From positions 1 to 64,000 of the forward strand of contig ATWA01000001.1 in NCBI GenBank assembly GCA_000421005.1: a stretch of DNA of 64,000 bases, given 5' to 3'. A program made the position numbers and the translations under genes. Position 1 is the stretch's first letter. Every line of letters starts with the position of its first letter. Positions 1 to 9,100 of this stretch are shown here, in pieces. The notes below the pieces were generated by a model. That model was not told the origin of the DNA. It saw only the letters and a program-made list of their open reading frames with translations, and did no database searches. This stretch comes from Clostridiales bacterium NK3B98 (GTDB lineage Bacteria > Bacillota > Clostridia > Oscillospirales > Oscillospiraceae).

Positions 1-2
1 GA

Positions 3-87
3 TGCACAAGGCGGGAGTCGAACCCGCACGCCCGCAAAGAGCACTGGCACCTGAAGCCAGCGAGTCTACCAATTCCACCACTTGTGC
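3..87 (-). tRNA. tRNA-Leu (anticodon CAG)
   Basis: Read on the minus strand this folds as a class II tRNA. The acceptor arms are GCACAAG and CTTGTGC, the anticodon stem is CTGGC/GCCAG with loop TTCAGGT (anticodon CAG, decoding CTG), a long variable arm is present, and the T-loop contains TTCGA. The discriminator base is A and no CCA is encoded. Transcription runs leftward out of the window. Confidence 0.95.
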
Positions 88-121
88 ATACGCAGATGCG
101 CTGGTATCGGACGCAAGAGTT

Positions 122-150
122 AATATACCATTCCGGCGGGAGAAAGTCAA
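122..150 (-). promoter_or_regulatory. Promoter for tRNA-Leu
   Basis: On the minus strand TTGACT (145-150) and TATATT (122-127) are separated by 17 bp and lie about 35 bp upstream of the tRNA 5' end. This is a good sigma-A match by eye. Confidence 0.7.
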
Positions 151-180
151 GTCCCTTTCCGGAATTTTCCCAAAAAACAG

Positions 181-204
181 CCTCCCGGACAGAAGCCCGG
201 GAGG
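181..204. terminator. Terminator-like hairpin
   Basis: CCTCCCGG (181-188) pairs with CCGGGAGG (197-204). A T-run follows it when read on the minus strand, and a weaker one (TGTTTT) on the plus strand. It sits between the divergent tRNA-Leu and Nudix promoters and no gene obviously needs it, so its role is unclear. The rest of 88-424 holds only the two promoters. Confidence 0.35.
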
Positions 205-347
205 TGTTTTAAGAGAAAAAGAGGAGAAAAGAAAGAGAACAAATCGGCTTATCTGCTTCGATCTGTATACAGTATACCACCTGCCAGCCGGGGATGGTGA
301 ATAAAAAAAGAAGCTTTTGTGAATGAAATATGAATCCGCCTTCCCTC

Positions 348-376
348 TTGAGTTTTTCCCGGAATTTGAGTATGAT
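348..376 (+). promoter_or_regulatory. Promoter for the Nudix operon
   Basis: TTGAGT (348-353) and TATGAT (371-376) have a 17-bp spacer and lie about 50 bp before the Nudix start codon. Confidence 0.65.
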
Positions 377-424
377 AGAGGGAACGACCGCCCCCGGGCG
401 GCGAAACCGGAAAAGAGGCGTATC

Positions 425-973
425 ATGATGGATTTGAGGGAACAGCAGATCTCTTCGGAATACTATTTTAAGGGTCGGATCATCAAGACCCGTCTGGATC
501 AGGCCCGCCTGCCTGACGGCACCATTGCCGGGCGTGAGGTGGTAGAGCACCCCGGCGGAGTCACCGCCGCCATTCTCACCGAGGCAAACGAACTGCTCTT
601 TGTGCGTCAGTTCCGCTACCCCTACATGGAGATCACCACCGAGCTGCCCGCAGGCAAGCTGGAGCCGGGGGAGGACCCCTTTGAGGCGCTGAAGCGGGAA
701 CAGCGGGAGGAGACCGGCACATGGTCGGACAACTATGTCTTTCTGGGGGAGATTTATCCCTCTCCCGGCTATTGCAATGAGATTCTGCGCCTGTGGGCCT
801 GCCGGGTCAGCGGCGAGGGTGCCATGGATCTGGATGACGACGAATTTTTGGAGGTAGAGCGCATTCCGCTGGAGACGGCCTACCAGATGGCGCTGGACAA
901 CCAGTTCAAGGACGCAAAAACCCAGATCGGCGTGCTCCGGGTGTACGCTCTGGTGCAGGCAGGTAAGCTATGA
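425..973 (+). CDS. Nudix hydrolase, ADP-ribose pyrophosphatase type
   Basis: A 182-residue protein of the NudF/ADP-ribose pyrophosphatase group, which hydrolyses ADP-ribose and related nucleoside diphosphate sugars. The Nudix box is intact: a GKLEPGE segment, then REQREETG carrying the catalytic glutamates, followed by the tail expected of NudF-like enzymes. The reading frame is open further upstream, but the ATG pair at 425/428 has AGAGG (414-418) about 6 bp ahead and lies just downstream of a clear promoter, so this start is chosen. The stop overlaps the start of the next gene (ATGA), which implies translational coupling. The exact substrate cannot be read from sequence. Confidence 0.9.
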   Translation: MMDLREQQISSEYYFKGRIIKTRLDQARLPDGTIAGREVVEHPGGVTAAILTEANELLFVRQFRYPYMEITTELPAGKLEPGEDPFEALKREQREETGTWSDNYVFLGEIYPSPGYCNEILRLWACRVSGEGAMDLDDDEFLEVERIPLETAYQMALDNQFKDAKTQIGVLRVYALVQAGKL

Positions 974-1788
974 GCCGAGCGTCTTCCAGATTTCCCTTCG
1001 TCCCCAGCGTCATCGCTGCCGTTGCGCTGGGCGGTGTGGGCTTCTTGCTGCGTCAGGCTGTGTGGCAGACCGCCTATGACGCCCAGAGCAAGCTCATTGT
1101 CCAGCCCCGGTGGCTGCTGGCCTTCAATGCGTTCTGCGTCCTTGTGGGTGCATTGACCGGGCTGGTCTACTATATGCGTATTCCCGGAAAAAAAGACTTC
1201 GCTCCACCCTATGTGGACCGAAGCCCGGTCACGGTGCTGCTCCGGCTGCTCTCTGCCGGCTGTTCTGCGGGGGCAGGCGTTTTGCTGCTGCGGGAGCGAC
1301 TCCAGACATCCACTCCCGCCTCCCCGGTATCCATTGTCAGCGCTGTACTGCTGATTTTGCTTTTTCCCACCCTGGCGCTGCTTACTCTCCGTCTGCAAAA
1401 GGACGGATTGGCTCATGCCACCGCCCTGCTGCTGCCTCTGTTTGCCCACTGTCTGTGGCTGGTGACCATGTATCAGTATGTGGGCGGGGAGCCCAGCCCT
1501 CAGGTCTACCTCTGGCCGGTGGTGAGCGGGATTCTCGTTGTGGTGAGCTGGCTGGGCTACGTGGGCTTTGCCTACCAGCGCCAGAGCGGACGGGGCTTCG
1601 GCCTTGCCGCCCATCTGCTGCTGCTGGCTGTCCCCATCGCCATGGATGCCCCTCTGAATTTGCCGTGGCGGCTGTCTCTGGCCGCACCGTGGCTTTGGAT
1701 GCTGGCCGCCCTGCTCAATCTGGGAACGGCAGACCCGGAACCAAACCCGACTTTTCAGTCAAGACCTCCGGCTAAGCCGGAGGCTTGA
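970..1788 (+). CDS. Hypothetical polytopic membrane protein
   Basis: A 272-residue, very hydrophobic protein with about eight predicted membrane segments (roughly residues 9-31, 47-68, 80-102, 115-138, 150-170, 178-200, 210-225 and 235-255) and no soluble domain or catalytic motif that I recognise. It begins inside the stop of the Nudix gene (ATGA overlap), so the two are cotranscribed. Its last residues (SRPPAKPEA) are encoded in a palindrome (1765-1783) that looks like an intergenic repeat, so the natural C-terminus may have been altered by that element. No function is proposed. Confidence 0.75.
   Translation: MSRASSRFPFVPSVIAAVALGGVGFLLRQAVWQTAYDAQSKLIVQPRWLLAFNAFCVLVGALTGLVYYMRIPGKKDFAPPYVDRSPVTVLLRLLSAGCSAGAGVLLLRERLQTSTPASPVSIVSAVLLILLFPTLALLTLRLQKDGLAHATALLLPLFAHCLWLVTMYQYVGGEPSPQVYLWPVVSGILVVVSWLGYVGFAYQRQSGRGFGLAAHLLLLAVPIAMDAPLNLPWRLSLAAPWLWMLAALLNLGTADPEPNPTFQSRPPAKPEA
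1765..1783. repeat. Palindromic unit overlapping a gene end
   Basis: CCTCCGGC (1765-1772) and GCCGGAGG (1776-1783) form a perfect 8-bp stem with a 3-nt loop, ending 2 bp before the stop codon at 1786. A second short inverted repeat, GGCCCTAGAAGGGCC, follows at about 1792-1806. It resembles a small REP-type cluster, but no second copy was found in this window. Confidence 0.4.
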
Positions 1789-1861
1789 GGTGGCCCTAGA
1801 AGGGCCTTATGCTAGCGGCCCCTCACCCGGCAGCCCTCCCTCACACCATCAAAAACAGAAA

Positions 1862-1901
1862 AGCCCCCTCTGCGGCTCGATTTTGAGCGGCAGAGGGGGC
1901 T
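1862..1901 (+). terminator. Intrinsic terminator after the Nudix operon
   Basis: AGCCCCCTCTGC (1862-1873) is perfectly complementary to GCAGAGGGGGCT (1890-1901). The T-run after it is short (TTTG), but the stem is strong. Confidence 0.6.
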
Positions 1902-1939
1902 TTGCGCTGCAATTGGGAAGAAAGCCCATCCCCTCGCTA

Positions 1940-1968
1940 TTGTGCAACCAACCACCCCGTGGTATAAT
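1940..1968 (+). promoter_or_regulatory. Promoter for ychF
   Basis: TTGTGC (1940-1945) and TATAAT (1963-1968) have a 17-bp spacer. The start of ychF is about 70 bp downstream. Confidence 0.7.
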
Positions 1969-2036
1969 GTAAACTGATGATTTGGGCGCTCTGGTACCGA
2001 AAGAGGTCAGCAACGCCCCCAAAGGAGATATGAAAT

Positions 2037-3134
2037 ATGAAACTGGGAATTGTGGGCCTGCCCAACGTGGGAAAAAGCACCCTGTTCAATGCCATTACCA
2101 ACGCCGGCGCCGAGTGCGCCAACTACCCCTTCTGCACCATCGAGCCCAACGTGGGCACAGTGGCGGTGCCGGACAGCCGGCTGGATTGGCTGTCTGACCT
2201 GTACCACCCCAAAAAGACCACCCCTGCGGTGATCGAGTTCGTGGACATCGCCGGGCTGGTGAAGGGCGCCAGCCGGGGCGAGGGCCTGGGCAACAAGTTT
2301 TTGTCCAACATCCGGGGCACCGATGCCATTGTCCATGTGGTGCGCTGCTTTGACGACGAAAACGTCATCCATGTGGAGGGCAGCACCGACCCGGTCCGGG
2401 ACATCGGCACCATTGACGTGGAGCTGATTATGGCCGATCTGGAAATGGTGGACCGCCGGGTGGACAAGTGCAAAAAGGCCGCCAAGGGAGACAAGAAGTT
2501 CCTCAAGGAGGCGGAGGTCTTTGAGGGCCTGCGGGACTGGCTCAACGACGGCAACTCCGCCCGCTCCTACGACTGCGACAAGGAGGAGGCCGACCTCATC
2601 GCCACCAGCGACCTGCTCAGCCTGAAGCCGGTGATCTACGCCGCCAATCTGGACGAGGACACCTTCTCCGCCGGGGCGTACGAGAGCAACCCCTACTACC
2701 AGCAGGTGAAGGAGCTGGCGGACAAGGAGGGAGCGCAGGTGATCCCCGTGTGCGCCAAGCTGGAGGAAGAACTGAGCCAGATGGAGGGGGAAGAGCAGAC
2801 CATGTTCATGGAGGAGCTGGGCATCAGCGAATCCGGTCTGGATCGGCTCATCAAGGCCAGCTATACCCTGCTGGGTCTGATCTCCTTCCTCACCAGCGGC
2901 GAGGACGAGTGCCGGGCATGGACCATTACCAAGGGCACGAAAGCGCCTCAGGCGGCAGGCAAAATCCACTCCGACTTCGAGCGGGGCTTCATCCGTGCCG
3001 AAGTCATCGCCTATGACGATATGGTTGCCTGCGGCAGTGAAAAGGCCGCCCGGGAAAAGGGACTCATGCGCTCCGAGGGCAAGGAGTATGTGGTGCAGGA
3101 CGGAGATATCATCCTGTTCCGGTTTAACGTATAA
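2037..3134 (+). CDS. ychF: Redox-regulated ATPase YchF (Obg-like GTPase family)
   Basis: A 365-residue full-length YchF/OLA1 protein, a ribosome-associated P-loop ATPase of the Obg family. Residues 7-14 are the G1 loop (GLPNVGKS), followed by the [11 protein letters not shown] switch region and the [10 protein letters not shown] (G3) segment. The C-terminal TGS domain contains the [25 protein letters not shown] signature. AAAGGAG lies about 10 bp before the ATG. The gene leads a run with uvrB 16 bp downstream, an arrangement that suggests cotranscription. Confidence 0.97.
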   Translation: MKLGIVGLPNVGKSTLFNAITNAGAECANYPFCTIEPNVGTVAVPDSRLDWLSDLYHPKKTTPAVIEFVDIAGLVKGASRGEGLGNKFLSNIRGTDAIVHVVRCFDDENVIHVEGSTDPVRDIGTIDVELIMADLEMVDRRVDKCKKAAKGDKKFLKEAEVFEGLRDWLNDGNSARSYDCDKEEADLIATSDLLSLKPVIYAANLDEDTFSAGAYESNPYYQQVKELADKEGAQVIPVCAKLEEELSQMEGEEQTMFMEELGISESGLDRLIKASYTLLGLISFLTSGEDECRAWTITKGTKAPQAAGKIHSDFERGFIRAEVIAYDDMVACGSEKAAREKGLMRSEGKEYVVQDGDIILFRFNV

Positions 3135-3150
3135 TCATCCGGAGGTTGCC

Positions 3151-5121
3151 ATGCCCAAATTCCATGTAGTCAGCGAGTATACCCCCAGCGGCGACCAGCC
3201 CCAGGCCATTGCCGCCCTCAGTCAGGGGGTGGAGCTGGGACTGGACGAGCAGACCCTTCTGGGCGTCACCGGCTCCGGCAAGACCTTCACCATGGCGAAG
3301 ATTATCGAGCAGGTGCAGCGCCCCACGCTGGTGCTGGCCCATAACAAGACGCTGGCCGCCCAGCTCTGCGCCGAGTTCAAGACCTTCTTCCCGGACAACG
3401 CCGTGGAGTATTTTGTCTCCTATTACGACTACTACCAGCCGGAGGCCTATATCCCCCACACGGATACCTTCATTGAAAAAGATGCCTCCATCAACGAGGA
3501 AATTGACCGCCTCCGTCTGGCCGCCACCGCCTCCCTGATGGAGCGGCGGGACGTGATCGTGGTGTCCTCGGTGAGCTGCATCTACGGACTGGGCGAGCCG
3601 GAGGACTTTGCCAAAATGATGGTCTCCCTCCGGGTGGGGATGGAGATTGAGCCGAAGGAACTGATGAAGCGGCTCATTGACATCCGCTATCAGCGAAACG
3701 ACATCGCCTTTGAGCGAAACAACTTCCGGGTCCGGGGGGACACCATGGACATCTGGCCCGCCTACTGGTCAGATACCGCCATCCGGGTGGAGTTTTTCGG
3801 GGATGAAATTGACCGGCTCAGCGAGATCAACGTGGTCACCGGAGCGCCCATCCGGCGGCTGAACGTTATTCCCATCTGGCCCGCCACCCACTACGTCACC
3901 CCCCGGGACAAGCTGGAACGGGCGGTGGAGCAGATTCGCCGGGAGCTGGATCAGCAGCTTGCGCTCTTCCAGTCGGAGAACAAGCTGGTGGAGGCGCAGC
4001 GCTTACAGCAGCGCACAGAGTACGACATGGAGATGATGCGGGAGCTGGGTTACTGCTCCGGCATTGAGAACTATTCCCGGGTGATCGAGGGCAGACCGGC
4101 AGGCTCTCCCCCCCATACTCTGATGGATTTCTTTCCCGACGATTTTTTGCTGCTCATTGACGAGAGCCATGTGACCTTGCCCCAGGTGCGTGCCATGTAC
4201 AACGGCGACCACGCCCGCAAATCCGCTCTGGTGGAGTACGGCTTCCGCCTGCCCTGCGCCTTTGACAACCGCCCCCTGAAATTTGACGAGTTCCAGCAGC
4301 GGGTGAATCAGGTGATCTACGTCTCCGCCACGCCGGGGGAGTATGAGCGCAGCCGCTCCGGGCAGATCGTGGAGCAGGTCATCCGCCCCACCGGGCTGCT
4401 GGATCCGGAGGTGGAGGTGCGTCCGGTGGACGGGCAGATCGACGACCTGCTCAGCGAAATCAACCTGCGGATCCAAAAGGACGAGCGGGTGCTGGTCACC
4501 ACCCTGACCATCAAAATGGCGGAGGACCTGACCGCCTATCTGCAAAAATCCGGGGTCAAGGTGGCCTATATGCACCATAACGTCAAGACCATCGAGCGCA
4601 CAGAGATTATCCGTGACCTGCGTACCGGCACGGTGGACGTGCTGGTGGGCATCAACCTGCTGCGGGAGGGCTTGGATATGCCGGAGGTCTCTCTGGTGGC
4701 CATTCTGGACGCAGATAAGGAGGGCTTTCTGAGAAGCGAGACCTCTCTGGTGCAGACCATCGGCAGAGCCGCCCGAAACGCAGAGGGTCGCGTGATTCTC
4801 TACGCTGACCATATCACCCCATCTATGGCAGCCGCCATGGAGGAGACAGCCCGCCGCCGGGAGATTCAGGACAGATACAACAAAGAGCATGGCATTATCC
4901 CCCAGACCGTCCGCAAGGACATCCGGGAGCTGCTGGAGCTGTCTCAGGTGGAGGAGGAAAAGGAGCGCTACGCCAGAAGCCATGCCAAGCTGTCCCCGGA
5001 GGAGCGTGAGGAGACCATTGCCCAACTGGACAAGCAGATGAAGGAGGCCGCCGCCCGGCTGGAATTCGAGCTGGCCGCCGCATTGCGGGACCGGATCATC
5101 GAGCTGAAGGGCAAGGGGTGA
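3151..5121 (+). CDS. uvrB: Excinuclease ABC subunit UvrB
   Basis: A 656-residue DNA-damage recognition helicase subunit of UvrABC nucleotide excision repair. Walker A is GVTGSGKT at about residues 38-45. The damage-gripping beta-hairpin region ([10 protein letters not shown]), helicase motifs such as SATPGEYE, and the C-terminal UVR motif that contacts UvrC ([13 protein letters not shown]) are all visible. The frame is open upstream into ychF, but GGAGG at 3141-3145 and the conserved [17 protein letters not shown] opening fix the start at 3151. A transposase-like gene begins 1 bp after its stop, and uvrA follows. Confidence 0.98.
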   Translation: MPKFHVVSEYTPSGDQPQAIAALSQGVELGLDEQTLLGVTGSGKTFTMAKIIEQVQRPTLVLAHNKTLAAQLCAEFKTFFPDNAVEYFVSYYDYYQPEAYIPHTDTFIEKDASINEEIDRLRLAATASLMERRDVIVVSSVSCIYGLGEPEDFAKMMVSLRVGMEIEPKELMKRLIDIRYQRNDIAFERNNFRVRGDTMDIWPAYWSDTAIRVEFFGDEIDRLSEINVVTGAPIRRLNVIPIWPATHYVTPRDKLERAVEQIRRELDQQLALFQSENKLVEAQRLQQRTEYDMEMMRELGYCSGIENYSRVIEGRPAGSPPHTLMDFFPDDFLLLIDESHVTLPQVRAMYNGDHARKSALVEYGFRLPCAFDNRPLKFDEFQQRVNQVIYVSATPGEYERSRSGQIVEQVIRPTGLLDPEVEVRPVDGQIDDLLSEINLRIQKDERVLVTTLTIKMAEDLTAYLQKSGVKVAYMHHNVKTIERTEIIRDLRTGTVDVLVGINLLREGLDMPEVSLVAILDADKEGFLRSETSLVQTIGRAARNAEGRVILYADHITPSMAAAMEETARRREIQDRYNKEHGIIPQTVRKDIRELLELSQVEEEKERYARSHAKLSPEEREETIAQLDKQMKEAAARLEFELAAALRDRIIELKGKG

Positions 5122-5122
5122 A

Positions 5123-5629
5123 ATGGAGCACCCGGTCAGGAAAAATGTGCGGCTGGAGGGTTGGGATTATTCCTCGGAGGGGTATTATTACCTCACCATA
5201 TGCGCCAAAGATATGCAGTGCGTTTTTGGGGATATTTTCGTACGGGACGGCGTCCACGACGTCCCGCGGGTCGCTTTGTCACCTATCGGGATGGTTGTGG
5301 AAAACCGCCTGATGGAAATGGAACGGGTCTATCCTGAAATCCGAATTGATAAATATTGCATTATGCCCAACCATCTGCATCTCATTGTTGCGTTGACATA
5401 CGGGGCGTCGAGGACGCCGCCCCGTACGAATGGTGGGCGTGCAAACCAACGGATTCCTGCATTTGTGTCTACCCTGAAGCGAATGACCAACCGGGAATGC
5501 GGGCAAACCCTTTGGCACCGTTCCTACTACGACCACATTATCCGCAACGAAACAGACTACCAACGCATCTGGCAGTACATCGACACAAACCCCGCCCGAT
5601 GGCAAACCGACGACTACTACAAAGGATAA
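5123..5629 (+). CDS. REP-associated tyrosine transposase (RAYT, IS200-like)
   Basis: A 168-residue HUH-type nuclease of the TnpA_REP (Y1_Tnp) family, which is associated with chromosomal REP palindromes. The metal-binding HUH motif is in MPNHLHLIV (about residues 90-98), and the C-terminal block with [19 protein letters not shown] supplies the likely catalytic tyrosine. It sits between uvrB (1-bp gap) and uvrA (4-bp gap) on the same strand. Two REP-like palindromes lie inside its reading frame at 5240-5267 and 5400-5425 and are translated in frame. No flanking transposon ends were found. Activity is not proven. The frame and key motifs are intact. Confidence 0.9.
   Translation: MEHPVRKNVRLEGWDYSSEGYYYLTICAKDMQCVFGDIFVRDGVHDVPRVALSPIGMVVENRLMEMERVYPEIRIDKYCIMPNHLHLIVALTYGASRTPPRTNGGRANQRIPAFVSTLKRMTNRECGQTLWHRSYYDHIIRNETDYQRIWQYIDTNPARWQTDDYYKG
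5240..5267 (+). repeat. REP-like palindrome inside the RAYT gene
   Basis: The 28-bp stretch beginning GTACGGGACGGCGTCC and ending GACGTCCCGC has arms CGGGACG (5243-5249) and CGTCCCG (5260-5266). It matches the reverse complement of 18531-18558 at 27 of 28 positions. It encodes the [10 protein letters not shown] segment of the transposase. Confidence 0.8.
5400..5425 (+). repeat. Second REP-like palindrome inside the RAYT gene
   Basis: ACGGGGCG (5400-5407) pairs with CGCCCCGT (5418-5425) around TCGAGGACGC. It resembles the 5240 element in plan (GTAC-flanked, GGCGTC core) and encodes the GASRTPPRT segment just after the HUH motif, a position where the family is variable in length. Confidence 0.6.
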
Positions 5630-5633
5630 AACT

Positions 5634-8465
5634 ATGCAAGACCACATTTATGTAAAAGGCGCCCGCGTCAACAACCTGAAAAATATCGACGTGACCATCC
5701 CCCGGGACAAGATGGTGGTGGTCACCGGTCTGTCCGGCTCGGGCAAATCCTCTCTGGCCTTTGACACCATCTATGCCGAGGGTCAGCGGCGGTATGTGGA
5801 GAGCCTGTCCTCCTACGCCCGGATGTTTTTGGGGCAGATGGACAAGCCGGATGTGGACTACATCGACGGCCTCTCCCCTGCCATCTCCATCGACCAGAAA
5901 ACCACATCGAAAAACCCCCGCTCCACCGTGGGCACCGTGACCGAGATTTACGACTATCTCCGTCTGCTCTGGGCGAGAGTGGGCACCCCCCACTGCCCCA
6001 AATGCGGCAAGGAGATTCGCCAGCAGACCATCGACCAGATTGTGGATCAGGTGATGGCGCTGCCCGTCTCCACACGGGTGCAGATTCTGGCTCCGGTGGT
6101 GCGGGGACGCAAGGGCGAGCATGTGAAGGTGTTCGAGGATGCCCGGCGCTCCGGCTATGTCCGGGTGCGGGTGGACGGCAGCCTGTACGACCTGTCTGAG
6201 ACCATTTCTCTGGACAAGAACAAAAAGCACGCCATCGAGATCGTGGTAGACCGTCTGGTCATCCGGGAGGACATCACCCAGCGGCTCACCGACTCCGTTG
6301 AGACGGCTTCCGGTCTATCCGGCGGTCTGGTGATCGTCAATCTGGCCAAGGAGGATCAGGATCTCTCCTTTTCCCAGAACTACGCCTGCGAGGACTGCGG
6401 CATCTCCATTGAGGAGCTGACCCCCCGGATGTTCTCCTTCAACAACCCCTACGGCGCCTGTCCTCAGTGCTCCGGTCTGGGCAGCCAGTTGAAGGTGGAC
6501 CCGGAGCTGATTATCCCCAACAAGAAGCTGTCCCTGCTGGGAGGTGCCATCAGCGCCAGCGGATGGAACAATATCAAAAGCGACGGCATCAGCCGGATGT
6601 ACTTTGACGCTTTGAGCAAGAAGTATCAGTTCAAGCTGGACCAGCCCTACGAGACCATTAACGAGGAGGCCAAAAAGGTCATCCTTTACGGCACCGAGGG
6701 GGAGAAGCTCACCCTCCACTATGACCAGCCCCGGGGCAAGGGGACCCTGTATCAGGCCTTTGAGGGAGTGGTGAACAATCTGGAACGCCGCTACCGGGAG
6801 ACCCAGAGCGAGCCCATGAAGCGGGAGCTGGAGCAGTGCATGGGGGAGTGCCCCTGCCCCGGCTGTCAGGGAAGACGGCTGCGGGTGGAGGCATTGGCGG
6901 TCACTGTGGGCGGTCTGCCCATCGACCAGGTCTGCCATCTTCCCGTCACCGAGGCGCTGGACTTCTTTGAAGGGCTCAAGCTGACAGACCAGCAAATGCT
7001 GATTGCGGAGCGGATTTTGAAGGAGATTCGCACCCGTCTGGGCTTTTTGCGCAGCGTGGGACTGCAATACCTGACGCTGGACCGAAAGGCGGGCACCCTC
7101 TCCGGCGGCGAGAGCCAGCGGATCCGTCTGGCCACCCAGATCGGTTCCTCCCTGATGGGGGTGCTGTATATTCTGGACGAGCCGTCCATCGGACTGCACC
7201 AGCGGGACAACAATCTGCTGCTGGACACCTTGAAGCACCTGCGGGATCTGGGCAACACCCTGATCGTGGTGGAGCACGACGAGGACACCATGCGTGCGGC
7301 GGACTACCTCATTGACGTAGGGCCAGGTGCGGGCATCCACGGCGGGCAGATCATCGCCGCAGGCACCCCGGAAGAGGTGATGAACACCCCCGGCTCGGTG
7401 ACCGGGGACTATCTGGCGGGACGGCGGAAAATCCCTGTACCGGAGAATCGCCGCCCGGGCAGCGGCAACTATCTCACCGTCCGGGGCGCAAGAGAGAACA
7501 ACCTGAAAAACATCGACGTTTCGGTGCCCCTGGGAACCTTTACCGTGGTCACCGGGGTATCCGGCTCGGGCAAATCCTCTCTGGTGAATGAGATCATCCA
7601 CAAGCGGCTCTCTGCCGATTTGAACCGGGCCAAGACCCGGGCGGGACGGCATGACGCCTTAGAAGGGGAGGAGTATCTGGACAAGGTGATCTGCATCGAC
7701 CAGTCCCCCATTGGACGCACCCCCCGCTCCAACCCCGCCACCTACACCGGACTGTTTTCCGACATCCGTGACCTGTTCGCCTCCACCCCGGACGCCAAAA
7801 GCCGGGGGTATTCCGCCGGGCGGTTTTCCTTTAACACCCGGGGAGGACGGTGCGAGGCGTGCAGCGGCGACGGTCTGGTGAAAATCGAGATGCACTTCCT
7901 CCCGGACATCTACGTCCCCTGCGAGGTGTGCAAGGGCAAGCGGTACAACCGGGAGACGCTGGAGGTGCGCTACAAGGGAAAAAACATCTGGGAAGTGCTG
8001 GATATGACGGTGGAGGAAGCCATGGACTTTTTCCAGCCCCTGCCAAAGCTGTACAACCGGATCAAAACCCTGTACGATGTGGGTCTGGGCTATATCAAGC
8101 TGGGGCAGTCCTCCACCACCCTCTCCGGCGGCGAGGCACAGCGGGTCAAGCTGGCCACGGAGCTGAGCAAGGCCTCTACGGGACAGACCTTCTATATTCT
8201 GGACGAGCCCACCACCGGCCTTCACAGCGCCGACGTGCAGCGGCTCATTGATGTGTTGCAACGTCTGGTGGAGGCGGGCAACACAGTGCTGGTGATTGAA
8301 CACAATCTGGATGTGATTAAAACAGCGGACTGGCTCATCGACCTTGGCCCCGAGGGGGGCGAAGGGGGCGGTACGCTGGTCTGCGAGGGTACGCCGGAGA
8401 CGGTGGCTGCCTGCGAGACATCCTATACGGGACGGTTTTTGAAGCCTCTTCTGGAGAACAGATAG
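5634..8465 (+). CDS. uvrA: Excinuclease ABC subunit UvrA
   Basis: A 943-residue damage-sensing ABC ATPase that loads UvrB at lesions. It carries two ATPase modules: Walker A at about residues 32-40 (GLSGSGKSS) and again at GVSGSGKSS, and two ABC signature segments (LSGGESQRI and LSGGEAQRV). Zinc-module cysteines occur in [17 protein letters not shown] and [14 protein letters not shown]. It starts 4 bp after the RAYT stop and its ribosome-binding site (AAAGGA) lies in the RAYT coding end, so its translation is physically tied to the inserted gene. Confidence 0.98.
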   Translation: MQDHIYVKGARVNNLKNIDVTIPRDKMVVVTGLSGSGKSSLAFDTIYAEGQRRYVESLSSYARMFLGQMDKPDVDYIDGLSPAISIDQKTTSKNPRSTVGTVTEIYDYLRLLWARVGTPHCPKCGKEIRQQTIDQIVDQVMALPVSTRVQILAPVVRGRKGEHVKVFEDARRSGYVRVRVDGSLYDLSETISLDKNKKHAIEIVVDRLVIREDITQRLTDSVETASGLSGGLVIVNLAKEDQDLSFSQNYACEDCGISIEELTPRMFSFNNPYGACPQCSGLGSQLKVDPELIIPNKKLSLLGGAISASGWNNIKSDGISRMYFDALSKKYQFKLDQPYETINEEAKKVILYGTEGEKLTLHYDQPRGKGTLYQAFEGVVNNLERRYRETQSEPMKRELEQCMGECPCPGCQGRRLRVEALAVTVGGLPIDQVCHLPVTEALDFFEGLKLTDQQMLIAERILKEIRTRLGFLRSVGLQYLTLDRKAGTLSGGESQRIRLATQIGSSLMGVLYILDEPSIGLHQRDNNLLLDTLKHLRDLGNTLIVVEHDEDTMRAADYLIDVGPGAGIHGGQIIAAGTPEEVMNTPGSVTGDYLAGRRKIPVPENRRPGSGNYLTVRGARENNLKNIDVSVPLGTFTVVTGVSGSGKSSLVNEIIHKRLSADLNRAKTRAGRHDALEGEEYLDKVICIDQSPIGRTPRSNPATYTGLFSDIRDLFASTPDAKSRGYSAGRFSFNTRGGRCEACSGDGLVKIEMHFLPDIYVPCEVCKGKRYNRETLEVRYKGKNIWEVLDMTVEEAMDFFQPLPKLYNRIKTLYDVGLGYIKLGQSSTTLSGGEAQRVKLATELSKASTGQTFYILDEPTTGLHSADVQRLIDVLQRLVEAGNTVLVIEHNLDVIKTADWLIDLGPEGGEGGGTLVCEGTPETVAACETSYTGRFLKPLLENR

Positions 8466-8486
8466 AGAGGACAGGAGAAATGATCC

Positions 8487-8966
8487 ATGCTTGAATGGCT
8501 GACAGGAACCCTTGCGGGGAAATATCTGGTGGTGTTTTTTGCCTCCATGGTTCCGGTGATGGAGCTGCGGGGTGCCATTCCCATTGGCGCAGGATTGGGT
8601 CTGCCGCTGATCCCCACCATTCTCACCTGTGTCGCGGGGAATCTGGTGCCTGTGCCCTTTGTCATCATCTTTGTCCGGGGCGTGTTCGACTGGATGCGCC
8701 ACCGGGGCAGAGCACTGGGCAAAATCGTGGCAAAGCTGGAGGATAAGGCGCTGAGCAAGCGGGAGCTGTTGGACAAATACTCCCTCTTTGGTCTGTATGT
8801 GCTGGTGGCCATTCCCCTCCCCGGCACAGGGGCATGGACAGGCTCTCTGGTGGCAGCCATGTTTGGCATTCCGTGGAGGCGCGCCTTCTTTCCCGTTGCC
8901 GCAGGAGTGGTCACGGCGGGGGTGATTATCGGCGTGCTCACTGGCGGCGTTTCGGCGCTGATCTAA
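8487..8966 (+). CDS. Small multidrug-export-type membrane protein (COG2426)
   Basis: A 159-residue membrane protein matching the Sm_multidrug_ex family (Pfam PF06695). An N-terminal hydrophobic hairpin holds the MVPVMELRGAIPIGAGLGLP motif, a short basic cytoplasmic segment follows (about residues 70-95), and a second hydrophobic region contains AIPLPGTGAWTGSLVA. The family name is historical and no substrate is established. AGGAG (8473-8477) precedes the ATG. It lies 21 bp after uvrA and is probably cotranscribed. Confidence 0.85.
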   Translation: MLEWLTGTLAGKYLVVFFASMVPVMELRGAIPIGAGLGLPLIPTILTCVAGNLVPVPFVIIFVRGVFDWMRHRGRALGKIVAKLEDKALSKRELLDKYSLFGLYVLVAIPLPGTGAWTGSLVAAMFGIPWRRAFFPVAAGVVTAGVIIGVLTGGVSALI

Positions 8967-9050
8967 GGAACCGCTGAACAAATCAGGCTACGGCGTCTGA
9001 GCGGTCTGTTTTCCGCCATCCGGGTCTAAAATCCCTTGAAATACTAACAA

Positions 9051-9073
9051 GGGGGCGATGGAAAATCGCCCCC
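9051..9073. other. Hairpin between COG2426 gene and recD2
   Basis: GGGGGCGAT (9051-9059) and ATCGCCCCC (9065-9073) form a strong stem with a 5-nt loop. Neither strand has a following T-run, so it is a weak terminator candidate and may be another palindromic unit. Confidence 0.4.
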
Positions 9074-9100
9074 CGAATTATCCCGAAGGAGGTGTTTTGG

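Noticed and set aside
181-204. Possibility that this hairpin is a terminator of a minus-strand gene between it and the Nudix gene
   Set aside because: The only frame there (209-550, minus) overlaps the Nudix promoter and start and has no plausible product.
2007-2969. Long open frame on the minus strand opposite ychF (and similar ones opposite uvrB, uvrA, recD2, typA, mutS2 and the U32 gene)
   Set aside because: High-GC coding DNA leaves the opposite frame open. The translations are Gly/Val/Leu/His-rich low-information sequences with no motif, and each overlaps a well-supported gene.
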